This document shows, one piece after another, positions 43,249 to 52,099 of a stretch of DNA of 64,000 nucleotides (the stretch's first letter is position 1; the number at the start of each line of letters is the position of its first letter). Origin of the DNA: JANXQG01 sp963804375 (GTDB lineage Bacteria; Planctomycetota; Planctomycetia; Pirellulales; Thermoguttaceae); NCBI GenBank assembly GCA_963804375.1, contig CAWDQE010000014.1, forward strand, positions 372,001-436,000, written 5' to 3'. Below the pieces are notes generated by a model. That model was given only the letters and a program-made list of their open reading frames with translations. It did no database searches and was not told the DNA's origin. A program made the translations under genes and the position numbers.

Positions 43249-43324
43249 TAACCCGAAGCGGGCACCATGTGCTCATGTTCGGTGAGGGCCGTAAGTGATA
43301 TCCTCGCTTACGCTTCGAGTTACT
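43249..43324. repeat. Dispersed CCATG repeat copy G bounded by 13-bp arms
   Basis: GTAACCCGAAGCG at the left end faces CGCTTCGAGTTAC at the right end (one mismatch); inside are GGGCACCATGTGCTCATG and GGTGAGGGCCGTAAG. Shows the AACCCGAAGCG word and the CCATG core belong to one composite element. Intergenic, 175-bp gap between RluA and the next gene. Confidence 0.8.
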
Positions 43325-43375
43325 ATCGAACGCGTCATTCCTGCCGCGCGAAGTGTGTCACATTGAAAACGAGGA

Positions 43376-44434
43376 GTGAAACACTTGAGACGAACTACCA
43401 TTGCCATCCTGCTGTCGGCCGTTTTCTGCCCGGGGCAACAGGCCTCGGCCGCCGAACCGGCCAAACTGGCCTTCGATACCTACTCGGGCTATTTCGTGTC
43501 GAACAAGTTCGAGCGGGATACCGCCGAATCGTTCGTGGTCATCCATGACCAGGGGCAGTTCGACAAGGTGTTCGGCGTGGGCTTTGTGATGCGCGACGTG
43601 CACCACCGCCTGCCCAAAGACGCCTTCCAGTCGCTGATGGTAATTGCCGCCGTCAAACGGGGACAGGCCTTGGTGGAGTACAAGGTCGAAGGCGTGACCG
43701 AGACCGCGGGTGTGGTGGAACTGCGCTACGCGACCACCGAGAAGAAGAGCAACACGGCCACCTTTGCCTGCCCGTTGATCGTTTCCATCCCCAAAGAGAA
43801 CTACACGGCGATCAAGTTCGTGGAAAACGGGCAGGAGGTCAAGAAGGTGGAACTGCCGGTTTCCTTCGCCATGGCGCTCAACGAGACAAAGCCCGGGGAG
43901 TTGCCCGCGGGCTGGACGGCCGCCAAGACGGGCGACGGTCCGGGCAGCGTGTGGAAAGTCGCCGAGGACGCCGACGGCAGGAAGGTCCTGGCGCAGACCT
44001 CGGACCAGGGGCCGAATCGCCTTTTCAACCTTTGTATCGCCGAGAAGACCCGCTTCGCCGACATCGACTTGAGCGTCGCTTTCAAGGCCATGGCGGGCAA
44101 GCTCGACCAGGGTGGCGGGCCGGTGTGGCGATACAAGGACGCCGACAACTACTACATCGCCCGCATGAATCCGTTGGAGGACAATTTCCGGGTCTACAAG
44201 GTCGTCGCCGGAAAGCGGACCCAACTGGGCTCGGTCGATATCAAGGTTCCCGCGGGCCAGTGGCATACGCTGCGAGTCGTCCACAAGGCCGACCATATCC
44301 AGTGTTTTTTGGACGGCAAGCTGCACCTGGACGTGAAGGACGACACGTTCAAGGATGCGGGGAAGATCGGCCTGTGGACGAAGGCCGACGCCCAGACGTA
44401 CTTTGCGGACGTGCAAGCCAAAGGGCCGCGGTAA
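43376..44434 (+). CDS. Exported protein with C-terminal DUF1080/LamG-like domain
   Basis: 352 residues from a GTG start with GAGGAG upstream; signal peptide to about residue 25 (AILLSAVFCPGQQASAAEP). Residues 30-160 are an unrecognised domain (DTYSGYFVSNKFERDTAESF). Residues 165-350 form a jelly-roll of the concanavalin/DUF1080 kind: GELPAGWTAAKTGDGPGSVW, GPVWRYKDADNYYIARMNPL, GQWHTLRVVHKADHIQCFLDG, GKIGLWTKADAQTYFADVQ. Similar C-terminal domains occur in planctomycete carbohydrate-active proteins. Function unknown. Confidence 0.7.
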   Translation: MKHLRRTTIAILLSAVFCPGQQASAAEPAKLAFDTYSGYFVSNKFERDTAESFVVIHDQGQFDKVFGVGFVMRDVHHRLPKDAFQSLMVIAAVKRGQALVEYKVEGVTETAGVVELRYATTEKKSNTATFACPLIVSIPKENYTAIKFVENGQEVKKVELPVSFAMALNETKPGELPAGWTAAKTGDGPGSVWKVAEDADGRKVLAQTSDQGPNRLFNLCIAEKTRFADIDLSVAFKAMAGKLDQGGGPVWRYKDADNYYIARMNPLEDNFRVYKVVAGKRTQLGSVDIKVPAGQWHTLRVVHKADHIQCFLDGKLHLDVKDDTFKDAGKIGLWTKADAQTYFADVQAKGPR

Positions 44435-44447
44435 CTGTCGCGTGAAT

Positions 44448-44491
44448 GTATGCGGCACGGGGCACCCGCTTACGGGTAGTGTGCCGCGTAC
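44448..44491. repeat. REP-like hairpin after the DUF1080-like gene
   Basis: GTATGCGGCAC (44448-44458) pairs with GTGCCGCGTAC (44481-44491; one G-T), with an inner ACCCG-CTTA-CGGGT hairpin. Its GGGGCACCCGCTT core matches the centre of the large REP elements at 52911 and 56711. It begins 14 bp after the stop and may serve as terminator. Confidence 0.65.
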
Positions 44492-44536
44492 GACCTAAGC
44501 CTTCCTTGCCGGCCTTCCTATTTTACGCATTTTACT

Positions 44537-44557
44537 ATTTGAGATTTGTTCTCAAAT
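44537..44557. promoter_or_regulatory. Inverted repeat upstream of the csrA promoter
   Basis: ATTTGAGA-TTTGT-TCTCAAAT, perfect 8-bp arms, ends 6 bp before the putative -35 box. Operator-like, but the word TTGAGATTTG also occurs in the AT-rich repeats, so a repeat origin is possible. Confidence 0.45.
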
Positions 44558-44562
44558 TGCTC

Positions 44563-44590
44563 TTGTTCCGTTCTCGGAAAATGGTATCCT
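44563..44590 (+). promoter_or_regulatory. Possible csrA promoter
   Basis: TTGTTC (44563-44568), 16-bp spacer, TATCCT (44585-44590). Leader to the csrA ATG would be about 90 nt. Confidence 0.4.
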
Positions 44591-44688
44591 AATTATGGCA
44601 ACTTGAGTTGTCATTAATTAGGCGATGGATGCCGGAGATCCCGCGCCCGGCACAAGAGGAGAAATCTTTTCACAAGGAGGGTTTGACG

Positions 44689-44883
44689 ATGTTGGTTCTA
44701 AGCCGCAAGCGAGGAGAAATGATCACGATCGGCAACGGGGTGACGGTCAAGATTCTGGCCGTTCAAGGCGACAAGGTGAAGATCGGCATTGAGGCGCCCG
44801 CCGACGTGCCGGTCCATCGGCAGGAAATCTATGAGCGGATCGAAGGCTGCTCGCCTGCCCTGGACCACGCCGAGTGTGCCTAG
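44689..44883 (+). CDS. csrA: Carbon storage regulator CsrA
   Basis: 64 residues, full CsrA: MLVLSRKRGEMITIGNGVTV, VKILAVQGDKVKIGIEAPADV and VHRQEIYERI, with the RNA-binding Arg near the C-terminal end of the last strand. It binds GGA motifs in mRNA leaders to control translation. ATG 44689 has AAGGAGG at ideal distance; the longer upstream frame is rejected. It converges on the cyclase gene (7-bp gap). The gene's own leader contains AAGGAGG, a possible autoregulatory site. Confidence 0.95.
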   Translation: MLVLSRKRGEMITIGNGVTVKILAVQGDKVKIGIEAPADVPVHRQEIYERIEGCSPALDHAECA

Positions 44884-44890
44884 GGACCTG

Positions 44891-46678
44891 TTATTTGCTG
44901 CTGACCTCGATGATCGGATCGAACGCATCGGGCCGGCTCTCGAGACACTCCCACGCCCGGCGCATCAGCTTGAGCGTGGGCAAGTCGGAAACGGGCCGTT
45001 CGCCGCTGGCGTCCAAGAGCGGCATCAAGGCCTTCCAGGCATGGGCCCATTGCCCCGCTTCGTAGAACGTCAGGGCGGCCTCGTAGGCGTCACGAAGCCG
45101 GATCCACTCCGGCGACTCGCGCTGCCCGAAAAGTTCATAGGCGACCACGGGCTCGCGGACTCCCGGCAGGACCACGCGGCCGATGCGACGGGTGAGGAAG
45201 GCGGCCGGCAGGCTCGCGCGAGTGGAAGCGGTGATCAAGAGCGGCAGCCCGAGTTTCTTCGTGGCATCCTGGATGCGGCTGGCCAGATTCACGGTATGGC
45301 CGTGTGGCCCATATTTGAATTTCCGCTGGCTGCCGGTGTTGCCCACGAGGGCCTCGCCGGTGTTGATGCCGATCCCCAGGGCCAACGATCCGGCAACGTC
45401 GTCGCTCCAGCGGGCATTCAGCTCGGGAAGCTCGCCCAGCATGGCCAGTCCCGCACGGCAGGCCCGCGCGGCATGATCGGCCTGTTTCACCGGGGCGTTC
45501 CACATGGCCAGGATACCGTCGCCGGCGTAATCGACGATCACGCCGCCAAGCTCCACGATCCGCTCCGTGAGGCGTTCCATCATGTCGCGCAGCATGTGAC
45601 AGGTGCGGTGCGGGCCAAGCCGCTCGGAAAGGGCGGTGAAACCGCGGAGATCGCTGACCAGGATGGTCACCTCCTCGGTCCGGCCCTCGAGCAATTTCGT
45701 ATCGCGTTCCAGCTCGCGCACCAGGTCGGCTGAGAAAAACTGCTCGAATTGCACGCGGGTCCGCTGGGCCAGCGAGCGGGCCAGGTTGGCCCCCACGGCG
45801 GCCGCCAGGAGTTGCACCAACTGGGCTTCGAGCGGTTCGATCGAGCCCCGCGAGGCCAATCCGAATTGGGTCCGCACGCCATACAGGACGCCCACCACGT
45901 CCTCCTGCAGTCCGAAGATCGGCGAGGCCACGCCGCACTCGATATCCGCCAGGCTCGCGGAATTCGACCCCAGCTTATCGAGACCTTCGTAGAAGGTCCT
46001 CCGCTGGGCTACGACGTGATTGAGCATCGTCTTGCTGTAGCGGACGTTCACGTAGTCCGACGATACGGCGCTCCCGGCGATCGACCAGGCGCCGTCGCGA
46101 TGGAGCAGCACCAGCCCGAGATCCATGCCCAAAAGCTCGATCAAGGCCTGCGCCGTCTTGCCGTAGAATTCCGCCGAACCGGCGCCGGCTTGCTGCAGCT
46201 CGATGATGCGGTGCAGCCACTGGCCGAGCTGCGCGGCGGTAGCCTCCGAAAACTTGTCCGCAAGCCTGTTTCGTTGCGAATCCCGACTGGTCACTGTCGC
46301 CTGCAGCTCTAACGAGTCGATCGTCTTCAGGTTGTCGGGCGCCGCGGCGGCCGGATCGCCGATCGCTTCCGCCTGGATCGAAATGGTGGTCTGCCCTATG
46401 ACCATGACGACGGGAAGATCGACTACCTGCGATTGCATCTCGGCAATCCGGCAGCGGCCGGGAAGCACGACCGGGTTTCGCTGGCTCAGGTTCTCCAGGC
46501 GGATCCGGCCGTTGGCAAACTGCTCGATCCGCAACTGATCGCGGGAGACGGTCGGGTCGCCGTCGATGAGACAGCGCTTCGTCTCCCGCTGCGGCCCGCG
46601 GCCGAATTCCAAGGGACCGGCCTCGTGTTCGAGCTGCTGTTGCCGGACGGCGTTGGCGACCTCGATATGGAGCGGCAT
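44891..46678 (-). CDS. Class III adenylate/guanylate cyclase with FHA-like and GAF domains
   Basis: 595 residues: an FHA-like N-terminus (FGRGPQRETKRCLIDGDPTV, RDQLRIE), a GAF domain about 165-320 (AQALIELLGMDLGLVLLHRDG), and the cyclase catalytic domain from about 345 (EVTILVSDLRGFTALSERLG and VIVDYAGDGILAMWNAP carry the two metal-binding aspartates; GIGINTGEALVGNTGS follows). It would make cAMP or cGMP in response to a GAF ligand and possibly phosphoprotein binding. It is divergent from a cNMP-binding protein gene, a likely signalling partner. The encapsulin shell 22 kb away also carries a cNMP domain. Confidence 0.92.
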   Translation of the reverse strand: MPLHIEVANAVRQQQLEHEAGPLEFGRGPQRETKRCLIDGDPTVSRDQLRIEQFANGRIRLENLSQRNPVVLPGRCRIAEMQSQVVDLPVVMVIGQTTISIQAEAIGDPAAAAPDNLKTIDSLELQATVTSRDSQRNRLADKFSEATAAQLGQWLHRIIELQQAGAGSAEFYGKTAQALIELLGMDLGLVLLHRDGAWSIAGSAVSSDYVNVRYSKTMLNHVVAQRRTFYEGLDKLGSNSASLADIECGVASPIFGLQEDVVGVLYGVRTQFGLASRGSIEPLEAQLVQLLAAAVGANLARSLAQRTRVQFEQFFSADLVRELERDTKLLEGRTEEVTILVSDLRGFTALSERLGPHRTCHMLRDMMERLTERIVELGGVIVDYAGDGILAMWNAPVKQADHAARACRAGLAMLGELPELNARWSDDVAGSLALGIGINTGEALVGNTGSQRKFKYGPHGHTVNLASRIQDATKKLGLPLLITASTRASLPAAFLTRRIGRVVLPGVREPVVAYELFGQRESPEWIRLRDAYEAALTFYEAGQWAHAWKALMPLLDASGERPVSDLPTLKLMRRAWECLESRPDAFDPIIEVSSK

Positions 46679-46713
46679 CGCTATTACCTAACATTTTTCT
46701 AACTTAAACAGGG

Positions 46714-46743
46714 ATTGTATTGCGTGGCCGGAGGACGGTCAAG
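46714..46743 (-). promoter_or_regulatory. Probable cyclase promoter
   Basis: On the minus strand TTGGAC (46743-46738), an 18-bp spacer, TACAAT (46719-46714), about 36 bp before the ATG at 46678. Confidence 0.5.
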
Positions 46744-46790
46744 GCAATGGTTCCCTGGAATGTTAGCGTTGTGTTTAGGCTCGCTTGAAT

Positions 46791-46819
46791 TGACAACTCT
46801 CGGCGGCGAGTCTAGGATT
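46791..46819 (+). promoter_or_regulatory. Probable promoter of the cNMP-binding protein gene
   Basis: Perfect TTGACA (46791-46796), 17-bp spacer, TAGGAT (46814-46819); start of transcription near 46826, 40 nt before the GTG at 46866. Confidence 0.65.
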
Positions 46820-46865
46820 GGTCGATTCCCAGCAAGTTCGATTCCACGTTCAGGAGGTGGCCCGC

Positions 46866-47222
46866 GTGTTTGTGGTCAATCTGTTTCGCAATTCCGAGAG
46901 AGCCGTCACGCTTGAGCCGGGGCAAGTCGTTTTTCGCGAAGGCGAGGCGGGCGACTCGATGTTCATCGTGCTGGAAGGTGAACTGGATATTCGCGTCAAG
47001 GACAGAGTGATCGACACGACAGGTCCTGGCGGGATTGTCGGCGAGATGGCGCTGATCGACAGTTCGCCGCGGAGCGCTACGTGCGTTGCCAAGACCGCCT
47101 GCCGGATCGTGCCCGTCAACGAGCGGCAGTTCAACTTCATGGTCCAGGAGACGCCGAACTTCGCCCTCACCGTGATGCGGATCATGTGCGAGCGGTTGCG
47201 GCGGCGATTCCCGGCGTCGTAG
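46866..47222 (+). CDS. Stand-alone cyclic-nucleotide-binding domain protein
   Basis: 118 residues from GTG 46866 (AGGAGG 8 nt upstream; the longer frame starts before the predicted ribosome site). It is a single CRP-type nucleotide-binding domain: TLEPGQVVFREGEAGDSMFIV and the phosphate cassette GEMALIDSSPRSATCVA with the ligand-contacting Arg retained. There is no DNA-binding HTH after the C-helix. It likely binds the cAMP/cGMP from the divergent cyclase and acts by protein contact. Confidence 0.85.
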   Translation: MFVVNLFRNSERAVTLEPGQVVFREGEAGDSMFIVLEGELDIRVKDRVIDTTGPGGIVGEMALIDSSPRSATCVAKTACRIVPVNERQFNFMVQETPNFALTVMRIMCERLRRRFPAS

Positions 47223-47227
47223 GGTGA

Positions 47228-49360
47228 TTACTTCCCGTAGATCTCCACTTCGCGGAGGGTCGGCTGGTGGGGGCCGGTCTGGCCGCCGGCCTCGGTCTCC
47301 TCTTTGGTCGCGCCGCCGCCCCACGTGCAATCGTGGATCAGCAAACGGATCTTCCCCGTGGTCACCGGCGGGAATTGGTGCTGGAAGATCCAGCGGTCGC
47401 TGAAGAAGCTGTCCACGGTGGTCCGCGTCGGCGGCGTGAAAACGCAGTACGTGCGGGTGGGCTCCTTGACGTGCTCGATCGTCACCCACTGGCCGTTGCG
47501 CTCGTACTGGAGCTCGTAGTCCAGGAGCGTGCCCTGCGATTGCCAAGGCGGGGCGGCGTAGACGATCACGCGGGCCACAGTCGCCGGGGCTCGCAAACGG
47601 ATCTCGACCCAAGTGGGAAATGCTGCGGCATTGTCCATCCAAGGGCCCTCGCCGGGACGCTGCGCGTAGTACCAGTTCTCCTGCTGGCCGTTGATCAGCT
47701 TCGACACCAAGTTCCGCTGGAACGTGATTCTCTGGTTGGCGTCGTTGGGGTTCTTCGGCGGCGCGGGCGGGTTGGCTGCCACGGCGCTGACGCCCTCGTC
47801 GCGGGCCAGGTTGCGGCCCCAGTCGGTCGGCAGCGCCTCGATCGTTTGGCCCTTGGCCAGCTCGACGTAGACCGGCAGTTCGGGCACGGGAAGCACCGCC
47901 CCGCCTGCGCGGACCGGCAGGTCGGACTCGACCCCGAAGGCCGAGACCACGTGCAGCTTGTCACCGCCGGCCACCTTCAGTCGCACGGTTCCATCGGGGC
48001 TGCCGGCGCTCATGAACATCGCCACACGCTTCGATTTGTCGGGCGACTCGAAGAGGCTGCCGATATACAACCGATTGCCCGGCTCGCCGAAGTCAAAGGC
48101 CCGGGCGAAGAGGGTGCCGAACTGTTCCTCCGCCAAGACGCGCATCAGGGGCAAGGCGGGGTTGAATCCGCCGTCGTCGTTTTCCCACCAGGTGGGAAAG
48201 TCCCAGAAGCCGTGGCTCTTGTCGTACCACAGGTGGTTGTGCTCGCGCGGCAGTCCGTACTGGTCGAAGATCATCATTTCCAACATCGTCCAGCGCCCCT
48301 GGTGGCGGGGCTGGTAGACGCCGTACATGGCCGCGAAGTAGCCCTGTTCCGTCTGCCACAGCTCTTTCTTGTCGGCCCCGTATTTCTTCAGCACGGCCAG
48401 CAGGTTGTCCATCGATTTGCGGCCCATGACCAGGTCGCCGTTGAAGCCATTGTAGACGTGCATGGAGAAGGCGTCGATCGAATCGCCGCCGCCGGCCTTG
48501 AGGAAGTCCTCGATGAAGGGCAGCAGCGAAGGGTTGATGGCCACGGTGCCCGGCCCCATGACCTTGAGGCTTCTGTCGACGCCCTTGACCGTTTCGTAGA
48601 ACGGTTTCATTTCCTTCTCGGCGAAGTCTTTTCCGCTGCTGCCGTAATTGGGCTCGTTGCGCGGCTCGTAGTAGCGGACCACGTCCTTGAAGTGCTCGAC
48701 GATTTTCCGCACGCCCGCCTCCTTCCCCTTGGTGCCGTTGGAGAAGGCGATCATCAACGCCCGCTTCCGCAGCGGATCGTAGGGCAAGTACATCTGGCGA
48801 TCGATCGCGATCGACTTTTCCAGCTCCCGGATCGATTCCTCGGGCTTGTCGGCATTGGCCGCGTGGCGCTGCGGCCCCATGCCGCTCACGCCGCGCATTA
48901 CCTCGTCCTCCGTAACGCCGCCGCCGGGCGCGGCCTTGGGCGGCAGGTCGGGAAAGTTGGGATTGCGGCGGAAGACGACAAACATCGTTCCGCCCACGAT
49001 GTCGCCCCACTGCCGGGTGGCCTCCTTGCCGTAGACATACAGCTTGTACCAGCCGGGCTTCCGCACCTTCAGCGTGATGCGCTGCGCGGCCGGACCTTGA
49101 TCGACCCGTTCGCCCCAGTAGTCGCGGACCTCGTAGCCGGCCGCCGCGGGACCCAGCGAAAAGGCCACCGGCTCACCCTCGTAAAACACGGGATTGCGCC
49201 TGCCGCAGTCGGGCTGGACCGCGTCTTTCCGCGGCGTCCAGCTCCACCCCTTCGTGCGCTCCGGGGCGACGTGGTTGGTACGGACCGCCTCGCCCGCGTC
49301 GGCGGCACAGTAGGCAAGCAGGCCCCACAGCATTACCCATCCCAATACGATACGGCACAT
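47228..49360 (-). CDS. Secreted glycoside-hydrolase-like protein (clan A) with C-terminal discoidin/F5-8 domain
   Basis: 710 residues with a signal peptide (MCRIVLGWVMLWGLLAYCAA). A beta domain (40-135) precedes a TIM-barrel region (about 140-430) showing clan GH-A hallmarks: RYYEPRNEPNYG with the acid/base Glu after Asn, and ELWQTEQGYFA with the candidate nucleophile Glu. A beta domain follows, and residues 560-710 fit a carbohydrate-binding F5/8 type C module (FPTWVEIRLRAPATVARVIVY, GKIRLLIHDC). GH39/GH5-like activity on plant or algal glycans is likely; substrate unknown. The PIG-L gene lies 17 bp upstream in the same operon. Confidence 0.78.
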   Translation of the reverse strand: MCRIVLGWVMLWGLLAYCAADAGEAVRTNHVAPERTKGWSWTPRKDAVQPDCGRRNPVFYEGEPVAFSLGPAAAGYEVRDYWGERVDQGPAAQRITLKVRKPGWYKLYVYGKEATRQWGDIVGGTMFVVFRRNPNFPDLPPKAAPGGGVTEDEVMRGVSGMGPQRHAANADKPEESIRELEKSIAIDRQMYLPYDPLRKRALMIAFSNGTKGKEAGVRKIVEHFKDVVRYYEPRNEPNYGSSGKDFAEKEMKPFYETVKGVDRSLKVMGPGTVAINPSLLPFIEDFLKAGGGDSIDAFSMHVYNGFNGDLVMGRKSMDNLLAVLKKYGADKKELWQTEQGYFAAMYGVYQPRHQGRWTMLEMMIFDQYGLPREHNHLWYDKSHGFWDFPTWWENDDGGFNPALPLMRVLAEEQFGTLFARAFDFGEPGNRLYIGSLFESPDKSKRVAMFMSAGSPDGTVRLKVAGGDKLHVVSAFGVESDLPVRAGGAVLPVPELPVYVELAKGQTIEALPTDWGRNLARDEGVSAVAANPPAPPKNPNDANQRITFQRNLVSKLINGQQENWYYAQRPGEGPWMDNAAAFPTWVEIRLRAPATVARVIVYAAPPWQSQGTLLDYELQYERNGQWVTIEHVKEPTRTYCVFTPPTRTTVDSFFSDRWIFQHQFPPVTTGKIRLLIHDCTWGGGATKEETEAGGQTGPHQPTLREVEIYGK

Positions 49361-49377
49361 GGTACACCTCGACAGAT

Positions 49378-50217
49378 TTAGTTGTGCGTCAGAAATCGGC
49401 CGGTCGGAAACAACCGCTGCCGCTGGACTTCATCCGGGCGCGACGCGTATTCGCTGATCTCATAGAGTTCCGCCGCCTCGATTTCCGCTCCGCGCTGCGG
49501 GCCGAAGGCCGCGATCAGCTCGCGGCGGAACCATTGGGCCCGCCGGCGAAGGTGCTTGAGGTACCAGCCGCGAAGCCACACCAGTTTGTCTTGGTCGTCC
49601 GCGGGGACCTCATCAAGCACGCCCTCTTCGTAGGCCAGCCACTCGAAGACCTGGGAACGATGGCAGGCCAGCATGGCGACGATCGTGTTGAGCCGGTCAG
49701 TCACGTCCAGCACCACGTCGGCTGCCATCCGGTTGGGTTTGCTGAACGTATCGGCCATGTAGGCGACGACCGGATCTTTCCGCAGGGCGGGCACGTCGCG
49801 GAGCACGTTGGGCACGGTCACCAGGTACGAAGCGTCTTGCACGAGCTGGCCGACGGCCCGATGATCGGGGTGATAGTCGCAAGTGCGGTGGGTAAGCAGC
49901 AGATCCGGGGCGAAGGTGCGGATCTCGCGGACCACCCGCTGGCGGACCTCGATGGTCGGCATCAATTGGCCGTCAGGGATGTCCCAGGTTTCGTAGGCGG
50001 CGCCGATCACGCGCCCCGCGGCCGCGGCCTCCGCACGGCGCATCGGGCCCAGCGTCGCCGGGGAGCGTTGGAAATGCCCGGCGGAGCCGTCGGTCAGCGA
50101 TACCATTTTCACGACTCCCCCAGAATCGCAATAGGCCTTTGCGAGTCCGCCGGCGTGGTATTCGGCATCGTCAGGATGTGCCCCGAGTATCAGTAATCGT
50201 AGCGGCTGGTCCGACAT
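49378..50217 (-). CDS. PIG-L family N-acetylglucosamine deacetylase-like protein
   Basis: 279 residues. Zinc-binding motif LILGAHPDDAEYHAGG (HPDD) and the second histidine block LLTHRTCDYHPDHRAV. The family removes N-acetyl groups from GlcNAc derivatives (LmbE/MshB/PIG-L). ATG 50217 with AAGGAG upstream is preferred; an upstream in-frame extension has no support. First gene of a two-gene operon with the glycosidase-like gene. Confidence 0.9.
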   Translation of the reverse strand: MSDQPLRLLILGAHPDDAEYHAGGLAKAYCDSGGVVKMVSLTDGSAGHFQRSPATLGPMRRAEAAAAGRVIGAAYETWDIPDGQLMPTIEVRQRVVREIRTFAPDLLLTHRTCDYHPDHRAVGQLVQDASYLVTVPNVLRDVPALRKDPVVAYMADTFSKPNRMAADVVLDVTDRLNTIVAMLACHRSQVFEWLAYEEGVLDEVPADDQDKLVWLRGWYLKHLRRRAQWFRRELIAAFGPQRGAEIEAAELYEISEYASRPDEVQRQRLFPTGRFLTHN

Positions 50218-50292
50218 GGGTGGCTCCTTAGGGTAGTTGGCTTCTCCCTTTCGATAACGCCCTGCGCTGCCGCTGTCAAGATGCCGGGGCTC

Positions 50293-50443
50293 TGATTCAG
50301 ACGTACGTGTCCTCGATGCCATTCGAGTAGGGTGGGCCGAGTTCTACGAGTCCCACCATCCTCGATTCCTTGATTTGGCGGGTTGCTGGTGGGACTTGTA
50401 GAACTCGGCCCACCCTACTTGGCCGCCGCTTACGTCTGAATCA
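50293..50443. repeat. Large nested palindrome between PIG-L and MFS genes
   Basis: Three nested levels: outer arms TGATTCAGACGTA (50293-50305) and its exact complement (50431-50443); middle arms of 21 bp, perfect, at 50327-50347 and 50398-50418, opening GTAGGGTGGGCCGAG; and inner CGAGTCCCACCA opposite TGGTGGGACTTG. Same family as 22938-23036. It fills much of the 308-bp divergent spacer, leaving little room for both promoters. Confidence 0.88.
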
Positions 50444-50525
50444 CAGCCTTGATTTGCCCGGACGATTGGAGGAGAATGATCGCGTTTACCCACGCTGCCC
50501 CGTTCGTATCAAGGAGTCTTTCGCG

Positions 50526-51845
50526 ATGTCTGCTACGCCGGTCCGCACCAAGGTCCACCTGGGCGCAATGATGTTTCTGCAGTACGCCATCAACAGCATG
50601 TGGGTGGTGCCGTTGGTATCTTGCCTGGACAAACGCGGCTATGGGAACATCGAAAGCGGCCAAACAGGCGAGGTGAGCAGGCTGGTTAGCTGGGTGGGTG
50701 GCTGGATCGGCTGGGAGTACACGCCGTTGGCCTGGGCGGCCATCATCTCGCCGCTGTTTGTCGGCATGATCGCCGATCGCTTCTTTGCGTCGGAAAAAGT
50801 CATGGCGGCGCTCAACGTGCTGGGCGGAATCTTCCTCTTCCTGGCAGCCGCGGTGGTCGTCGGAGCGGACGGCAAGCCGCAGCCGTGGCCGCTGTTTTGG
50901 CTCCTCTTGGCGCATTGCCTTTGCTACATGCCCACATGGTCGCTGACCTATTCCATCACCTTCGCCCATTTGCAGGATCCCGCCAAGGAGTTTCCCGTCA
51001 TCCGCACGATGAGCGTCTTGGGATGGATTGCGGCCAGCCTGATCAGTCCGATAGGGTTCTACGTTTTTGGCGTTGACAAGATCGAAGAGACCGTGTGGCC
51101 ACTGAAGATCGCGGCCGCGCTCTGTATTGGCACGGGAATCTACAATCTTTTCCTCCCCCACACGCCCCCGCCGGCCGCGGGCAAGAAGGTCACGATCGGC
51201 GAGCTCTTGGGCCTCAACGCGCTGGGGCTGTTGAAGGACCGGAACTTCGCCGCGTTCATGGCCGCCTCGCTGCTGATCATGATTCCCGGCTGTTTCTATT
51301 GGACTTACTACAATGATTTTCTCAACGAGATCCAAATGCCGTTTCCCCAGTTCGTCCAGAGCATCGCGCAGGCCTCGGAGCTGATCGTCACGATGTGCTT
51401 GCCGTTTTTCCTGTTCCGCATGAAATTCAAGAGCATGGTTTGTCTCGGCCTGCTCGCCTGGTGCCTGCGTTACTTATGTTTTGCCTGCGGCGTTTTCCCG
51501 GCGTACCAGTGGACCAACTTCATCGCCTTGGCGATGCACGGTTTTGCCTTCGCGTTCATCTTCACCATCGGCGCGGCGTATGTTGACAAGAAGGCCCCCA
51601 AGCAAGTGCAGGCCAGCGCCCAGGGGTTGTTCGCGCTGGTGACTTTCGGTGTGGGGCAACTGGTGGGCACGCTCCTAGGCGGCAAGATGCTACTTGACTT
51701 TACGCGTAAAGAAGGCGACCGGGTTGTGGGGCATCAATGGATTCCGTATTGGCTTTGGCCGGCTCTGATGTCGGGCGTCATCCTGGTCTTTTTCCTTGTG
51801 GCGTTCTGCGAGAGGATCGACCTGCGGCCGGAAGCGGAAAGTTAG
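50526..51845 (+). CDS. MFS transporter, nucleoside:H+ symporter (NupG/XapB) type
   Basis: 439 residues, 12 predicted helices. Family features: MMFLQYAINSMWVVPLVSCLD, SPLFVGMIADRFFASEKVMA (the MFS loop 2-3 motif), MPTWSLTYSITFAHL and MHGFAFAFIFTIGAAYVDKKAP. Planctomycetes carry several of these next to sugar-catabolism genes, so the substrate may be a sugar or nucleoside. ATG 50526 with AAGGAG upstream; the upstream extension lies in the palindrome and is rejected. Confidence 0.88.
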   Translation: MSATPVRTKVHLGAMMFLQYAINSMWVVPLVSCLDKRGYGNIESGQTGEVSRLVSWVGGWIGWEYTPLAWAAIISPLFVGMIADRFFASEKVMAALNVLGGIFLFLAAAVVVGADGKPQPWPLFWLLLAHCLCYMPTWSLTYSITFAHLQDPAKEFPVIRTMSVLGWIAASLISPIGFYVFGVDKIEETVWPLKIAAALCIGTGIYNLFLPHTPPPAAGKKVTIGELLGLNALGLLKDRNFAAFMAASLLIMIPGCFYWTYYNDFLNEIQMPFPQFVQSIAQASELIVTMCLPFFLFRMKFKSMVCLGLLAWCLRYLCFACGVFPAYQWTNFIALAMHGFAFAFIFTIGAAYVDKKAPKQVQASAQGLFALVTFGVGQLVGTLLGGKMLLDFTRKEGDRVVGHQWIPYWLWPALMSGVILVFFLVAFCERIDLRPEAES

Positions 51846-52099
51846 CGGAAACCCGAGGTCCCCAACCAAGATCACTGCATAACCTGGGCAATAGGGTCGA
51901 GCCGGACGATCGATGCGGGCGTCACAAGGCAAGTAAATTCCATTCTTCGCTGCTTGACTTCCCGAATTTCGCCAAGTAATCTGAGTACGTTCACTCTGCA
52001 GGCGAAAGCGGATGGAAACGCTGCCCGCCGGGCCGCGATTCCGTTTTCCAGCCTGCTGTGAGAACCCGTTCGCCCTCTCCCTCGATCAGGAGTTGATCC

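Noticed and set aside
47267..49381. A 704-codon open frame antisense to the glycosidase-like gene
   Set aside because: Shadow frame; the minus-strand frame has a signal peptide and catalytic-type motifs while this one has none.
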